From: DATAGZ01 sp036263455 | GTDB taxonomy: Bacteria; Pseudomonadota; Alphaproteobacteria; Dongiales; Dongiaceae | Length of the DNA: 64,000 bases | Assembly (NCBI GenBank): GCA_036263455.1 | Contig: DATAGZ010000002.1 | Coordinates: forward strand, 1 to 64,000 | Reading direction: 5' to 3' | Shown: positions 26,116-34,523 of the stretch, in pieces | Layout of the letters: the number at the start of each line of letters is the position of its first letter | How positions within the stretch are numbered: position 1 is the first letter of the stretch | Notes under the pieces: model-generated | What the model was told of the DNA's origin: nothing | Databases searched by the model: none | What the model saw: the letters and a program-made list of their open reading frames with translations, nothing else | Made by a program: the position numbers and the translations under genes

Positions 26116-26600
26116 GCTTTTCGCGCGCTCCACGCCACCAGGGCCGCCAAGCCTATCGCATATACCATATTGTAGAAGGCCATGGACAACCCAAACAGCT
26201 GAAACGCCGGTTGATCGCACCGCACGAGCGGTGCGGTCTCGATGGCGCTCAGCGTGTCCGCCACGTTCGGTCCGGCCGGGACCGCACCCACGCAGGCGCT
26301 CGTTCCCTCCCACCAGCGATATTCCACCCCGACATGAAACAGGGCCACCGCCGCCTCGCTGAGGAGACAGCCAGCCAGCAATAGAAGCCAGAGGCGGCGC
26401 CCCCGCGCAGTTCGCCCGCCAAATACCGCCGCAAGGCTCACAAACAAGGCCACGCCATAGACATAGCGTTGCCAAAGGCAAAGCTCGCAGGGTTTCAGGC
26501 CGAAACCGTACTGGGCCAGCCAGGCTATGCAAAGAGCTGCCGCGATGGCGCCGCCGATCAAAGCCGGGACCGCACGCACGGGCAGAAAGGCTTCCCTCAT
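26112..26600 (-). CDS. dsbB: Disulfide bond formation protein B
   Basis: A 162-aa inner-membrane quinone reductase that reoxidises DsbA. Four transmembrane helices, the first periplasmic pair CELC (C38, C41) and the second pair C103 and C128, joined by TSACVGAVPAGP, are all present. It overlaps yqaA upstream (ATGA) and coq7 downstream (ATGA). Linking DsbB with ubiquinone synthesis is sensible because it passes electrons to ubiquinone. Confidence 0.94.
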   Translation of the reverse strand: MREAFLPVRAVPALIGGAIAAALCIAWLAQYGFGLKPCELCLWQRYVYGVALFVSLAAVFGGRTARGRRLWLLLLAGCLLSEAAVALFHVGVEYRWWEGTSACVGAVPAGPNVADTLSAIETAPLVRCDQPAFQLFGLSMAFYNMVYAIGLAALVAWSARKA

Positions 26601-27181
26601 CCGAGAAAAAATAGCGCGCCGACGCCGCCCAAAACCATCGCCAGGAAAGCCGCGCCTAACAGAGGTAGACGTTTCTCGATGAACGGCTGCGCGCGTGGCC
26701 CCCAGGTCTTGATCAAAAAGGCCTCGAGAAAAAAACGCCCGCCACGGGTCAGCAGGCATGCCAGCGCGAAGAGCGGGACATTCAGGTGCACCACCCCGCT
26801 TGCCAGGGTCACCAGTTTGAAGGGAATCGGCGTTAGCCCCTTGAGCAGGATGAGCCAGATGCCCCACTTCTGAAAAGCGGCCTGAAAATCGGCGAAAGCA
26901 CGGTCAAGATGATAGGCCGTGATAATCGGCTGCCCGATACTCGCATAGAGACCAAAGCCAATCGCATAGCCCAGAAAGGCGCCCCCGACCGAGGCGAGAG
27001 TGCAGATGAGCGCGAGCCGGTAGACCCGTCCTGGCGCCAGCAGGCCCATCGGCACAAGCAACGCATCGGGTGGAACTGGAAAGATCGAGCTTTCCAGGAA
27101 GGCTATTCCCGCCAGCAGCCATGCCGCCCGCGGATGCGCCGCGAGCTTGAGCAACCGAGCAGAAAGATCACGACGGGCCAT
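26597..27181 (-). CDS. YqaA-family membrane protein (VTT/DedA-like)
   Basis: A 194-aa protein with four or five hydrophobic helices. FLESSIFPVPPDALLVPMGLL and LLKGLTPIPFKLVTLASG are the paired glycine/proline re-entrant landmarks of the VTT (DedA/SNARE-associated) family, and YqaA is the closest bacterial group. Relatives are linked to lipid scrambling or polyprenyl-phosphate recycling, but a role for this subgroup is unproven. First gene of the yqaA-dsbB-coq7 coupled set. Confidence 0.85.
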   Translation of the reverse strand: MARRDLSARLLKLAAHPRAAWLLAGIAFLESSIFPVPPDALLVPMGLLAPGRVYRLALICTLASVGGAFLGYAIGFGLYASIGQPIITAYHLDRAFADFQAAFQKWGIWLILLKGLTPIPFKLVTLASGVVHLNVPLFALACLLTRGGRFFLEAFLIKTWGPRAQPFIEKRLPLLGAAFLAMVLGGVGALFFLG

Positions 27182-27192
27182 GGCCGGGTAGG

Positions 27193-27528
27193 CTAGGCCT
27201 TGCCCGGCGCGGGTGTAAAATATTTGTCGAATTTGCCGGCCTCGCCTTTATGGATATCGGCATCGGCCGGCGGCTCGCCCTTGCGCGTGATATTAGGCCA
27301 TTCGGCTGCATACTGGCGGTTGAGTTCGAGCCATTTCTCCATGCCGGGTTCGCTATCGGGCAGAATCGCATCGGCGGGGCATTCCGGCTCGCAGACGCCG
27401 CAATCGATACATTCGTCGGGATGAATGACCAGCATGTTTTCGCCGACATAAAAGCAATCGACTGGACAAACCTCGACGCAATCCATGTATTTGCATTTGA
27501 TGCAGGCTTCGGTCACAACATACGCCAT
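27193..27528 (-). CDS. fdxA: Ferredoxin FdxA (3Fe-4S/4Fe-4S)
   Basis: A 111-aa seven-iron ferredoxin. I use the ATG at 27528 (MAYVVTEACIKCKY), which matches family N-termini and has GGAG six bases upstream; an ATG at 27540 is also in frame. Cluster cysteines are C9, C12, C17, C21, C25, C40, C43, C46 and C50. The C-terminal 50 residues with WLELNRQYAAEWPNIT are the usual tail. It is a soluble electron carrier; the partner oxidoreductase is not encoded nearby. Confidence 0.95.
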   Translation of the reverse strand: MAYVVTEACIKCKYMDCVEVCPVDCFYVGENMLVIHPDECIDCGVCEPECPADAILPDSEPGMEKWLELNRQYAAEWPNITRKGEPPADADIHKGEAGKFDKYFTPAPGKA

Positions 27529-27560
27529 ATGATACTCCATCCTTTGCTGGGCTAGCTAGC

Positions 27561-28205
27561 ATGGTTGTTTCCGAAGTGCAACGCGCGACGGTTCTCGCGA
27601 TCGACACCGCGGGAAACCAGATGGGATGCGCGCTGCTCGCCCATGATCGCCTCCTGGGCGAGCATATGCTGGAGGAGCCTTTTGGCGCGCCGGCCCTGCT
27701 CGTTCCCCTGATCGGACGGCTGATGACCGAAACCGGCCTGTCCGGCCAAGACATCACCCTGATTGCCGTGAATGTCGGCCCTGGCTCCTTCACCGGCCTC
27801 CGCGCGGGTATCGCGGCAGCTCAAGGTCTGTCGCTCGCCTGGCAATGCCGGCTCGTGGGGATTTCCAGCTTTCAGGCGCTCGCCCATGGCTGGCGGCGGG
27901 TACGGAACTCCGCCCCGCCGGATCGACTCGCCATTCTCCTCGACAGTCGCCGCGATGAGCCTTATGCGGCAGTGCTTGACCGCGACCTTGCGTTCCTTGC
28001 GCCCCCCTTCGTGCTGCCGGAGGTCGAGCGCGCAGCCTGGCGCGCGGATGAGCCAACCTTGCTATCCGATTCGGCGGCGCTCGCGCCTTGCGCCGTCCCG
28101 CATTCGGCCCAGGATATCGCCTGGCTCGCGCGCGATCCGTGCTACCATCTCCCCGCCAAGCCCGTCTATCTGCGCCCACCTGCCATTGGCGGGCAGACCA
28201 AATGA
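27561..28205 (+). CDS. tsaB: tRNA threonylcarbamoyladenosine biosynthesis protein TsaB
   Basis: A 214-aa non-catalytic partner of TsaD in making t6A37 of ANN-decoding tRNAs. The ASKHA-type N-terminus VLAIDTAGNQMGCALL and the family mark VNVGPGSFTGLRAGIAAAQGLSLAW are clear. It overlaps rimI by 4 bases (ATGA), the standard arrangement in this class. Divergent from fdxA, 32 bases apart. Confidence 0.95.
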   Translation: MVVSEVQRATVLAIDTAGNQMGCALLAHDRLLGEHMLEEPFGAPALLVPLIGRLMTETGLSGQDITLIAVNVGPGSFTGLRAGIAAAQGLSLAWQCRLVGISSFQALAHGWRRVRNSAPPDRLAILLDSRRDEPYAAVLDRDLAFLAPPFVLPEVERAAWRADEPTLLSDSAALAPCAVPHSAQDIAWLARDPCYHLPAKPVYLRPPAIGGQTK

Positions 28206-28675
28206 TTCGCCCGGCCGGACCAGGCGACGCGGCGGCTTTCGCCGCCATCGCCCAGGTCAGCTTTCTCGATGAACGGCCGTGGGTGGAAAGCGAGTTCGCC
28301 GCCCTCCTCGCCTTGCCAACCAGCTACGGTTGGATAAGCGTCGCAGATAGCTGGCCCGTCGCCTTCCTGCTCTGCCAAATGATCGTGCCTGATGCCGAGA
28401 TCCTCTCGCTTGCCGTCATGCCGGCCTGCCGGAGGCGTGGGCATGCCAGGGCCCTGCTCGGCGTCTGCGCGGCCTATGCGGCGCAATACAAAATAACCTC
28501 GATTGGGCTGGAGTGCGCTGCCGATAATGAGCCCGCACAAAGCTTGTATGCACGAGCAGGGTGCGAAATGGATGGCCGGCGGCGGGGCTATTATCGAAAA
28601 GGCAACCAAGCGAGCGATGCGATTCGATGGAAAATCGCGCCGGGAACCCTCGCGAAGCGACTATTGCCAGAGTAG
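28202..28675 (+). CDS. rimI: Ribosomal protein S18-alanine N-acetyltransferase
   Basis: A 157-aa GNAT enzyme. The acetyl-CoA loop reads LSLAVMPACRRRGHARALL (Q/R-x-x-G-x-A variant RRRGHA), preceded by the beta strand AEILS and followed by IGLECAADNEPAQSLYARAGCE. Position after tsaB and before fur supports RimI rather than another GNAT. The frame is open upstream in tsaB, but the ATGA overlap decides the start. Confidence 0.9.
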   Translation: MIRPAGPGDAAAFAAIAQVSFLDERPWVESEFAALLALPTSYGWISVADSWPVAFLLCQMIVPDAEILSLAVMPACRRRGHARALLGVCAAYAAQYKITSIGLECAADNEPAQSLYARAGCEMDGRRRGYYRKGNQASDAIRWKIAPGTLAKRLLPE

Positions 28676-28698
28676 CGTTACCTTCTATACTGCCATCC

Positions 28699-29139
28699 GT
28701 GCACTCCTTGACCACAGACCAGCTGGAACGTCTCTGCACCGAAAAGGGTCTGAAAATGACCGGGCCGCGCCGGGTCATCGCTCAGGTATTGATCCAAAGC
28801 CGCGATCATCCCGATGTCGAGCAGGTTCATGCGCGCGCCCAACGCCTGGATCCCCGCATTTCGATGGCGACGGTATATCGCACTTTGAAGTTGATGGAAG
28901 AATCCGGCATTCTCACCCGTCATGATTTCGGGGCGGCGCGCTCGCGCTACGAACTCGTCGCCAAACTTCACCATGACCATCTCATCGACCTCGCCAGCGG
29001 CAAAGTGGTCGAGTTCACCAATGATGAGATCGAACGGCTTCAGCACAAGGTGGCGGAAAGGCTTGGCTATCGCCTCGTCGGCCACCGTCTGGAATTATAC
29101 GCAGTCCCCACCGATCCGCCTAAGCGCCATGAACCCTGA
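28699..29139 (+). CDS. fur: Fur-family metal-responsive repressor
   Basis: A 146-aa protein from the GTG at 28699 (no ATG in frame near the domain start). The Fur winged helix is seen in LCTEKGLKMTGPRRVIAQVL and ISMATVYRTLKLMEESGIL; regulatory metal ligands include HPDVEQVH, the Glu of SRYE and HHDH (91-94). The CxxC structural zinc pair of classic Fur after HHDH is absent (LIDLASGKVVEF instead), as in alphaproteobacterial Fur/Mur proteins, where manganese response is common. It overlaps olsB by 11 bases. Confidence 0.92.
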   Translation: MHSLTTDQLERLCTEKGLKMTGPRRVIAQVLIQSRDHPDVEQVHARAQRLDPRISMATVYRTLKLMEESGILTRHDFGAARSRYELVAKLHHDHLIDLASGKVVEFTNDEIERLQHKVAERLGYRLVGHRLELYAVPTDPPKRHEP

Positions 29140-29941
29140 GCCTCCCCTCATCGCGACCGCTGCCCGTTCAGAGCCAGTGAACCTGGCTTCGGGTCCGCTG
29201 ACCATCCGTCTCGCCGCGCTTCCCGCCGAGGTCGCAGCGGCGCAGCGCCTGCGCTATAGCATCTTTTATGAAGAAATGGCCGCCCAGCCGACTGCGGAAA
29301 TGCGCCGGCTGGGGCGGGATTTTGACGCTCTCGATGAATATTGCGATCACCTGATCGTGGTGGATGAGAATAATCGCCACCGGGACGAGGGCATCGTTGC
29401 CACATATCGGCTTCTGCGCCGCTCAGGCGCCGCCCGAGCGGGTGGTTTCTATTCGCGGACCGAGTACGATATTACCCCGATCCTCGCTTACCCGGGCGAG
29501 ATCCTTGAGTTGGGACGCTCTTGTGTTGCGCTGCCGTATCGCACCAAGGCCGTGATGCAGCTGCTCTGGAAGGGCATCACCGATTACGTCATGTATTATA
29601 AGATCGGCATCATGTTCGGCTGTGCAAGCTTCCCGGGCACAGACCCGCTGGCTCACGCTCCGGCACTGGCTTACCTCGCGCGCAACCATCTCGCTCCCGC
29701 GGAATTGTGTCCCCGCGCCCTCGACCCTCTTTACGTCAGCATGGATCCCGATCCGACGAGCGCCGTCGATGCCAAGCGGGCGCTGGCGAGCCTGCCGCCC
29801 CTCATCAAGGGTTACTTGCGCTTGGGTGGATTCGTAGGCGATGGCGCCGTCATCGACGAACAATTCGACACGGTCGATGTTTCCATCCTGGTGGTCACCG
29901 ATCTCGTCACATCCAAATATGTCAAGCACTACACGCGCTAA
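29129..29941 (+). CDS. olsB: L-ornithine N-alpha-acyltransferase (OlsB)
   Basis: A 270-aa GNAT-like enzyme forming lyso-ornithine lipid from ornithine and 3-hydroxyacyl-ACP. Landmarks: QRLRYSIFYEEM near residue 35, DALDEYCDHLIVVD, GIVATYRLLRR, EILELGRSCV and MFGCASFPGTD, all typical of OlsB. The next gene encodes an OlsA-type acyltransferase, completing the two-step pathway to a phosphorus-free membrane lipid. It starts within the fur 3' end, so it is coupled to fur, which is notable because ornithine lipid usually responds to phosphate limitation. Confidence 0.9.
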   Translation: MNPEPPLIATAARSEPVNLASGPLTIRLAALPAEVAAAQRLRYSIFYEEMAAQPTAEMRRLGRDFDALDEYCDHLIVVDENNRHRDEGIVATYRLLRRSGAARAGGFYSRTEYDITPILAYPGEILELGRSCVALPYRTKAVMQLLWKGITDYVMYYKIGIMFGCASFPGTDPLAHAPALAYLARNHLAPAELCPRALDPLYVSMDPDPTSAVDAKRALASLPPLIKGYLRLGGFVGDGAVIDEQFDTVDVSILVVTDLVTSKYVKHYTR

Positions 29942-30785
29942 TCGGGTGCGCTTCGTGCGCGCTCCGCTGGGCTGGCCGGTCCGCGGCGCCTTGCGTCTTT
30001 GCGTCTATCTGATCTTTACCCTTTCCATGATTCCCATCCAGGTGGTGCTGGTCAAGCTAGGCCATTCGGCCGCCGCGACCTTTCCGATCTGGTACCATCG
30101 GCGTGTCTTATGGATGATTGGTATCCGCCTCGATGTGAAGGGAAACCGCAGCGAGCATCGGCCGACGCTGTTCGTGGTCAATCATTGCTCTTATCTCGAT
30201 ATCGAGATTCTGGGCGCGCTGGTCTCTGCCTCTTTCATCGCCAAATCCGAGGTCGCGTCCTGGCCGCTGTTCGGTTGGCTGGCCAAGCTTCAGCGAACGG
30301 TGTTCGTCGATCGCAAGCGCCAGACCACGCATCGCCAGCGCGACGATATCGCCCAGCGCCTCGCCCATGGCGATTCGCTGATTTTGTTTCCCGAAGGAAC
30401 CTCCGGGCCGGGCAATGGCATTCTTCCTTTTCGGAGCGCGCTCCTCTCGGTTGCGGAAACAGGTGGCCAGGACCCCGCGCTGTGGATCCAGCCGGTTTCG
30501 CTCTCCTATGTGGAGATTGATGGCATCCCAATGGGACGATCCCTGCGGCCGCTGCTCGCCTGGTACGGCGATATGCAGATGGCAAACCATCTCTGGCGGG
30601 TGGCGTGCCTCGGCCGCATCGGGGTCTGCGTGGAATTCCACGCACCCGTGCAGATGTCTTCTTTCGCTTCGCGCAAGCAGCTCACCCATTATTGCGCCCA
30701 GCAGGTGGCCGAGGGCATGGCCCGCGCCTTCGGCCACTCGACGACGCCCGCGAAACCGGATAGGATGGCCCTACCTTCCGCATGA
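29919..30785 (+). CDS. olsA: Lyso-ornithine lipid O-acyltransferase (OlsA / PlsC family)
   Basis: A 288-aa 1-acylglycerol-3-phosphate acyltransferase-family protein. Motif I NHCSYLD (NHx4D), FVDRKRQTTHR and motif III LFPEGTSG are intact, following an N-terminal membrane helix (ALRLCVYLIFTLSMIPI). The ATG at 29919 overlaps olsB by 23 bases; GTG at 29946 is an alternative. Next to olsB it is best read as OlsA, though OlsA proteins can also act on lysophosphatidate. It overlaps miaB by 4 bases. Confidence 0.85.
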   Translation: MSSTTRANRVRFVRAPLGWPVRGALRLCVYLIFTLSMIPIQVVLVKLGHSAAATFPIWYHRRVLWMIGIRLDVKGNRSEHRPTLFVVNHCSYLDIEILGALVSASFIAKSEVASWPLFGWLAKLQRTVFVDRKRQTTHRQRDDIAQRLAHGDSLILFPEGTSGPGNGILPFRSALLSVAETGGQDPALWIQPVSLSYVEIDGIPMGRSLRPLLAWYGDMQMANHLWRVACLGRIGVCVEFHAPVQMSSFASRKQLTHYCAQQVAEGMARAFGHSTTPAKPDRMALPSA

Positions 30786-32164
30786 CCGCGCTCAAGAAGC
30801 TCCACATCAAGACCTACGGCTGCCAAATGAATGTCTATGATTCGTCGCGCATGGCCGATCTGCTCGCGCCGCTGGGCTATGGCATGACGTCCGATATCGC
30901 GGAAGCCGATCTGGTCATCCTCAATACGTGCCATATTCGCGAACATGCGAGCGAGAAGGTCTTTTCCGAAATCGGTCGAATCGACAAAATGCGCCAGGGG
31001 AGACCGCCGGACGGTCGGGACATGATCGTGGCCGTGGCCGGCTGCGTCGCCCAGGCCGAGGGCGAAGAGATCCTGCGGCGCATGCCCGCGGTAGATATCG
31101 TGCTCGGGCCGCAGGCCTATCATCGTTTGCCGGAACATGTCGCCCAGGCGGAACGGTTGCGCGATCATCGAAACGGCAAGCGGCAAGGCGCGGGCATTAT
31201 CGCCACCGACTTCCCGGCCGAGGAGAAGTTCGATTTCCTGCCCGAGCAGACTGCCGCGTCCGGCGTGAGCGCCTTCCTGTCGATCCAAGAGGGCTGCGAT
31301 AAATTCTGCACCTTCTGCGTCGTGCCCTATACGCGCGGAGCAGAATATTCCCGCCCGCCTGCCCGGATCAGGGCGGAGGCGGAGCGGCTGGTTTCACTGG
31401 GTGCGCGCGAGATCGTCCTGCTCGGCCAAAACGTCAATGCCTATCACGGCCGGGCAGAAGACGGCTGCGAATGGGGCCTGGCCGCCTTGCTGCGCGATCT
31501 GGCGACTCTGCCCGGTCTCGCCCGGCTGCGCTTCACGACTTCGCACCCCAACGACATGGACGACGACCTGATCCGTGCCTTCGGAGGGATACCCTCGCTC
31601 ATGCCCGCGTTGCATCTTCCCGTGCAATCGGGGTCCGACCGTATTCTCCGCGCCATGAACCGACGCCATGACCGGGCGCACTATGAAGCGATCATTGCCC
31701 GTTTGCGCGAGATTCGGCCCGATATCGCGCTCTCATCGGATTTCATCGTCGGCTTTCCCGGCGAGAGGGAAGAAGACTTCCAGGCGACCCTGTCCCTGGT
31801 CGAGGAGATAGGCTTCTCGCAGGCCTATTCTTTTTGCTACAGTCCGCGGCCGGGGACGGCGGCAGCAAATGACGACGCCCAGATTCCCGAGCCGGTCAAG
31901 CAGGAAAGGCTGGCCCGCCTCCAGGAGGTGCTCAACCGCCAGCAACGGGAATGCAATGCTGCCCAGCTCGGCAAGATTCTACCCGTCCTGGTTGAGAAGC
32001 CTGGTCGGCAGCCCGGCCAACTGATCGGGCGCACGCCCTACCAGCAGGCGGTTCATTTTCACGGCGCGACCACACTCATCGGATCGGTGTGCGATATCGC
32101 CATAACGCATCTTGGACAATTCAGCCTGGGTGGGGAGATCCGGTCCGGGGCGGAGGCGGCATGA
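30782..32164 (+). CDS. miaB: tRNA-2-methylthio-N6-dimethylallyladenosine synthase MiaB
   Basis: Radical SAM methylthiotransferase modifying i6A37 of tRNAs. The 460-aa protein has the N-terminal auxiliary-cluster cysteines C14, C50 and C88 (TYGCQMN, LNTCHIR, AGCVAQ), the radical SAM motif C172-x3-C176-x2-C179 and a C-terminal TRAM domain. Coupled by ATGA to olsA before it and phoH after it. Confidence 0.97.
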   Translation: MTALKKLHIKTYGCQMNVYDSSRMADLLAPLGYGMTSDIAEADLVILNTCHIREHASEKVFSEIGRIDKMRQGRPPDGRDMIVAVAGCVAQAEGEEILRRMPAVDIVLGPQAYHRLPEHVAQAERLRDHRNGKRQGAGIIATDFPAEEKFDFLPEQTAASGVSAFLSIQEGCDKFCTFCVVPYTRGAEYSRPPARIRAEAERLVSLGAREIVLLGQNVNAYHGRAEDGCEWGLAALLRDLATLPGLARLRFTTSHPNDMDDDLIRAFGGIPSLMPALHLPVQSGSDRILRAMNRRHDRAHYEAIIARLREIRPDIALSSDFIVGFPGEREEDFQATLSLVEEIGFSQAYSFCYSPRPGTAAANDDAQIPEPVKQERLARLQEVLNRQQRECNAAQLGKILPVLVEKPGRQPGQLIGRTPYQQAVHFHGATTLIGSVCDIAITHLGQFSLGGEIRSGAEAA

Positions 32165-33147
32165 ATGAAAGTGGCGTAAAGCACTACAATGTCCAGTTCG
32201 ATGACAACCGGCTGCTGCCGCTCCTCTATGGAGAACACGACCAGCATCTGATGCATCTGGAGCGCCAGCTCGGCGTGACGCTCGCGACGCGAGGCAATGT
32301 AGTCGCCATCGACGGGCCGGCGGCGCAGACCCAGCTTGCCCGCCAGGTGCTGGTCGAACTCTATAAAAGATTGAAAAACGGAGAGACCATCGCCCAGGTG
32401 GATATCGATGCTGCCCTGCGTTTTGCCCAGCATAGCGATGATGGAATGGAACCGCCCCTCTTCGGACCGGAATTCCGGGACAGCCTGGTGATCCGCACGG
32501 CCAAGCGGCAGATTGCGCCACGCTCGGCCGGCCAGGCGCGCTACGTACGCGCGCTGCTCGATAAGGAATTGACCTTCGGCCTGGGGCCAGCCGGAACGGG
32601 CAAGACCTATCTGGCCGTCGCCGCCGCGGTTGCCGGGCTGCACAAGGGCCAGTTCGAGCGGATCGTGCTATCGCGCCCCGCCGTCGAGGCGGGGGAACGG
32701 CTCGGCTTCCTGCCCGGCGACCTGAAGGACAAGGTCGATCCCTATCTCCGGCCGCTCTATGACGCGCTACACGATATGATGCCGGGCGAGCAAGTTGCCA
32801 AACGCATGGCGAGCGGGGAGATCGAAGTGGCGCCGCTTGCCTTCATGCGAGGTCGTACCTTGTCCCGCGCCTTCGTAATTCTCGATGAAGCGCAGAATAC
32901 GACTGCTATGCAGATGAAGATGTTTCTCACTCGCCTAGGTGAAGGCTCGCGCATGGCCATCACCGGCGATCTTACCCAGATCGATCTGCCGCATGGCATG
33001 AAGAGCGGCTTGATCGACGCCCTGGACGCGATTGGCGCACTCGAGGAGATTGGCCTGGTCCGCTTCACCGACAAGGATGTAGTCCGCCACCCGCTGGTGG
33101 CGCGAATCGTCGCCGCTTACGGGGCACGCGATTCCCGTTCAGGCTGA
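32161..33147 (+). CDS. phoH: PhoH-like ATPase
   Basis: A 328-aa cytosolic ATPase with Walker A GPAGTGKT (142-149), SRPAVEAGERLGFLPGD and Walker B FVILDEAQNTT. The N-terminal part (LATRGNVVAIDGP) is a KH-like RNA-binding region as in the YbeZ group. It is co-encoded with ybeY; YbeZ and YbeY are thought to work together in rRNA maturation. The start ATG overlaps the miaB stop. Confidence 0.94.
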   Translation: MNESGVKHYNVQFDDNRLLPLLYGEHDQHLMHLERQLGVTLATRGNVVAIDGPAAQTQLARQVLVELYKRLKNGETIAQVDIDAALRFAQHSDDGMEPPLFGPEFRDSLVIRTAKRQIAPRSAGQARYVRALLDKELTFGLGPAGTGKTYLAVAAAVAGLHKGQFERIVLSRPAVEAGERLGFLPGDLKDKVDPYLRPLYDALHDMMPGEQVAKRMASGEIEVAPLAFMRGRTLSRAFVILDEAQNTTAMQMKMFLTRLGEGSRMAITGDLTQIDLPHGMKSGLIDALDAIGALEEIGLVRFTDKDVVRHPLVARIVAAYGARDSRSG

Positions 33148-33166
33148 GCCGCGCTTTCGCTGGCGG

Positions 33167-33646
33167 ATGATGGTCGACAATCCCACCGGTTGGCGTACCA
33201 TCCCAGAGCACGAGCGCTTGGCGGGGCGGATCGGCCGACAGGCTATTCTGGTCGCCTGGCGGCACGGCTGGGTGCCGCATTCCGAGCGGGTGGTGGCTGG
33301 CCTCCTCTTGACCGACGGCCGAGTACAGCGCCGCCTCAACCGCAAGTTTCGCGGCATCGACCGGAGCACCAACGTGCTCGCCTTCGCCATGCCCGTCGCG
33401 GAAAGCGCGCAAATCTCTCTAGGCGAGGTGAGCCTGGCCTTGGGCACGCTCCTGCGCGAGGCACGACAGCAACGCAAGAGTCCCGCCGCTCATTTTTGCC
33501 ATCTCGTCGCCCATGGCCTTTTCCACCTGCTAGGGTATGATCATCTTCGACGCAAGGACGCCAAGGAAATGGAAGAATTGGAACGGCTCGCTTTGGCGAG
33601 CCTCAATATCGCCGATCCCTATCGGGAGCCGTTGGAGGCACGCTGA
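33167..33646 (+). CDS. ybeY: Endoribonuclease YbeY (16S rRNA maturation)
   Basis: A 159-aa metal-dependent RNase. The zinc motif H116-GLF-H120-LLGYD-H126 and the preceding RRLNRKFRGIDRSTNVLAF are the family hallmarks. Tandem ATG codons occur at 33167 and 33170; either could be used. It lies 19 bases after phoH and 4 bases before corC, the conserved alphaproteobacterial order. Confidence 0.95.
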   Translation: MMVDNPTGWRTIPEHERLAGRIGRQAILVAWRHGWVPHSERVVAGLLLTDGRVQRRLNRKFRGIDRSTNVLAFAMPVAESAQISLGEVSLALGTLLREARQQRKSPAAHFCHLVAHGLFHLLGYDHLRRKDAKEMEELERLALASLNIADPYREPLEAR

Positions 33647-33650
33647 CACG

Positions 33651-34523
33651 ATGAACAGCGATCTTCATCCGCGCCAGAATGGCGGCGCGCCCTGGTGGCG
33701 GCGTCTGATGTTCTGGCAACGTCCCAAAGAGGGCGAGCTCAGAGAGGCTATCGAGGAACTGATCGAGGAAAGCGGGCAGGAAAGCGAACCCGACCATAAC
33801 GAGTCCGGCCTGCTGCGCAACGTGCTCAAATTCACCGAGCTGACAGCGCGCGACGTCATGGTGCCGCGGGCCGATATCATCGCCGCGCCGGCAACCGCCG
33901 ACTTGGGCACGCTCGTCCATCTGATGGAGGAGCACGGCCACTCGCGCCTGCCGATCTTCGGAGACAACCTCGACCATGTCCTGGGCATCGTCCATATCAA
34001 GGATCTTCTCTCGGTGGTGGTACGAAACGAGCAGCTGGTGCTGACCGCGATCCTGCGCGAAGCCATTTTCGTCGCGCCCTCGGTGCGCGTCGTCGATCTA
34101 CTGGTGCAGATGCGCATGGCGCGCACGCACATGGCCCTAGTCGTGGACGAGTTCGGCGGAATCGACGGCATGGTGACGATCGAGGATCTGGTGGAGCAGA
34201 TTACCGGCGAGATCGAAGACGAGCATGACGCCATCCGCCACATGGCGCCCGTCATCCTGCAGGACGGGACATGCTATGCCGATGCCCGGACGAACATCGA
34301 TGAATTCGAGGAGGCCGTGGGGCCGATTCGCACCCGCGAAGAGCGCGAGGCCGATATCGACACGCTCGGCGGGCTCGTGATGGCACTCGCAGGACGCGTG
34401 CCGAGCCGGGGCGAGCTCATCCTTCATCCGACCGGCCTCGCCTTCGAGGTGCTGGATGCCGATCCCAGGCGGATCCGGCGCCTTTGCGTGCGCAACCTTC
34501 CCAAGCCGCACGCCGCGCCGTGA
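33651..34523 (+). CDS. corC: CorC/HlyC-family CBS-domain protein
   Basis: A 290-aa soluble protein with two CBS domains (about residues 65-185, including VMVPRADI and HSRLPIFGDNLDHVLGIVHIKDLL) and the C-terminal transporter-associated domain (TLGGLVMALAGRVPSRGE). No membrane domain, so it resembles CorC rather than full-length HlyC proteins. A role in magnesium/cobalt efflux is by family only. A GTGA overlap links it to lnt. A second CorC/HlyC C-terminus lies at the right edge of the window. Confidence 0.92.
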   Translation: MNSDLHPRQNGGAPWWRRLMFWQRPKEGELREAIEELIEESGQESEPDHNESGLLRNVLKFTELTARDVMVPRADIIAAPATADLGTLVHLMEEHGHSRLPIFGDNLDHVLGIVHIKDLLSVVVRNEQLVLTAILREAIFVAPSVRVVDLLVQMRMARTHMALVVDEFGGIDGMVTIEDLVEQITGEIEDEHDAIRHMAPVILQDGTCYADARTNIDEFEEAVGPIRTREEREADIDTLGGLVMALAGRVPSRGELILHPTGLAFEVLDADPRRIRRLCVRNLPKPHAAP

